Shown piece after piece: positions 63,303 to 64,000 of a stretch of DNA of 64,000 nt; positions within the stretch are counted from its first letter, which is position 1; each line of letters begins with the position of its first letter. The notes under the pieces were generated by a model. That model worked only from the letters and a program-made list of their open reading frames with translations. It was not told the origin of the DNA and did no database searches. This DNA comes from Saprospiraceae bacterium (GTDB lineage Bacteria > Bacteroidota > Bacteroidia > Chitinophagales > Saprospiraceae), in the NCBI GenBank assembly GCA_016715465.1, contig JADKAA010000029.1:682001-746000 (forward strand), given 5' to 3'. The position numbers and the translations under genes were made by a program.

Positions 63303-64000
63303 ATGCACGTTTTACAAATTCTTATTGTATTTATTGTTGGTTTAACACTTTTTTCTTGCACTTCTAATACTGTTGAAATAATAAGTAAGGATAAGGAAAT
63401 TTACACCCAGTTGAGGACTGATGGTTGTGGTGTATCATATAATATTCCAAGTTGCGATAGTGTACAAACTGTTAATGATAGTCTAATTATAAATGGCTGT
63501 AAGTTTTACATGTCCTATTCCTACCAATATTGTGCTTTCGGCTTTATTTATCCAAGATTATATATTATGGATGTTGATTATTGGCCTTCTCAAGAATCAG
63601 GATGTACAGACTTACATGATTCTTGGGAGGAGTTATTTAATCAAGGTAGAAATGTGATATTATCTAACGAGATTTTATCTATTGAGCGAAGTATTTTGGC
63701 ATACATTGAACAATCAAGAGTTGAAGACTATTTTTATAATTTCGTATCAACACCATGTGGAGGAATACAAACTTTTTCGGCTGAAATGTTTTTAAGGGAT
63801 TGTACCCAGTATTGCGCCTATCAAGAGGGTGAATCCTGGAATATAGAGATCGAAAATTGCGGTATTTCTTGTTGTAGCAGGGTAACAGAATGGTGTAGTG
63901 ATTTTCATACAAACGAAGTAATAATGGTTGGTGATCCAGTGGTTGAAAGCCAGTCAGATGGATGTGTTGGACAAAATATGTGTAGTGGAACTTCAATAGG
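63303..64000 (+). CDS. Cysteine-rich lipoprotein, function unknown (3' end outside window)
   Basis: Open frame of 232 codons to the window end without a stop. MHVLQILIVFIVGLTLFSC is a lipoprotein signal with lipobox LFSC. Fourteen further cysteines follow in the visible part, including DCTQYC, ENCGISCCSR and DGCVGQNMC, so a disulfide-rich secreted domain is likely. Base composition is more AT-rich than the neighbouring ychF. No family recognised. Confidence 0.6.
   Translation, partial: MHVLQILIVFIVGLTLFSCTSNTVEIISKDKEIYTQLRTDGCGVSYNIPSCDSVQTVNDSLIINGCKFYMSYSYQYCAFGFIYPRLYIMDVDYWPSQESGCTDLHDSWEELFNQGRNVILSNEILSIERSILAYIEQSRVEDYFYNFVSTPCGGIQTFSAEMFLRDCTQYCAYQEGESWNIEIENCGISCCSRVTEWCSDFHTNEVIMVGDPVVESQSDGCVGQNMCSGTSI

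Noticed and set aside
63679..63996. 105-codon ORF on the minus strand
   Set aside because: Antisense to the Cys-rich lipoprotein frame; no protein features.
1..64000. tRNA or rRNA genes
   Set aside because: No cloverleaf with CCA-end features or rRNA-like sequence was noticed while reading; a tRNA scan would be decisive.

Overview
The window looks like chromosome from a Bacteroidota bacterium, probably Saprospiria-like (the class is inference). The evidence is a TonB receptor with an STN and carboxypeptidase-like N-terminus, a type IX secretion sorting tail, a Bacteroidetes five-helix succinate dehydrogenase cytochrome b, a DUF5606 protein, and repeated TAnnTTTG -7 promoter elements, three of them with a TTTG box 18 to 20 bases upstream. 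No rRNA, tRNA, CRISPR array or prophage was seen.

Layout. 1-1864: outer-membrane receptor, cut by the window edge. 2033-5256: tightly overlapping run CPBP protease, cdsA, psd, era (phosphatidylethanolamine synthesis plus a ribosome GTPase). 5355-7590: two ArsR-type regulators, a decayed tsaB and a flavin reductase. 7659-10681: cvpA with a TrkH/TrkA potassium system. 10917-23822: SPOR protein, purine nucleoside phosphorylase, mqnC, GTP-PEPCK, proC, secreted GH13 amylase, 3D-domain protein, candidate small RNA, methionine/cystathionine PLP enzyme, outer-membrane protein, rluD, LuxC-like acyl reductase, nth. 24008-30483: secreted BNR-repeat protein, TlpA-like lipoprotein, SDR, MFS exporter. 30746-37746: sdhCAB, recF, pdhA and a LuxE-like synthetase. 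38708-44955: dabA, dabB and a SulP transporter, a complete candidate inorganic-carbon (bicarbonate/CO2) uptake operon. 45177-57177: mscL, lipoproteins, a DEAD-box helicase, mqnB, an ABC-F protein, an AsmA-like protein and an acyl-CoA carboxylase subunit. 57200-61900: a repeat-rich island with a broken IS110-family element, two short tandem repeats and REP-like repeats around an aminotransferase, a hypothetical gene and a thioesterase. 61924-64000: ychF and a cysteine-rich lipoprotein cut by the window end.

The genes suggest an aerobic or facultative heterotroph: pyruvate dehydrogenase, succinate dehydrogenase and futalosine-route menaquinone (mqnC, mqnB). DAB transport could supply bicarbonate to the acyl-CoA carboxylase and to carbon metabolism around PEPCK.

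Caution: at least ten genes carry single-base indels, mostly in homopolymer runs, with the missing sequence intact in the next frame. I treat most as sequencing or assembly errors, annotate the full span, and state the break in each entry.
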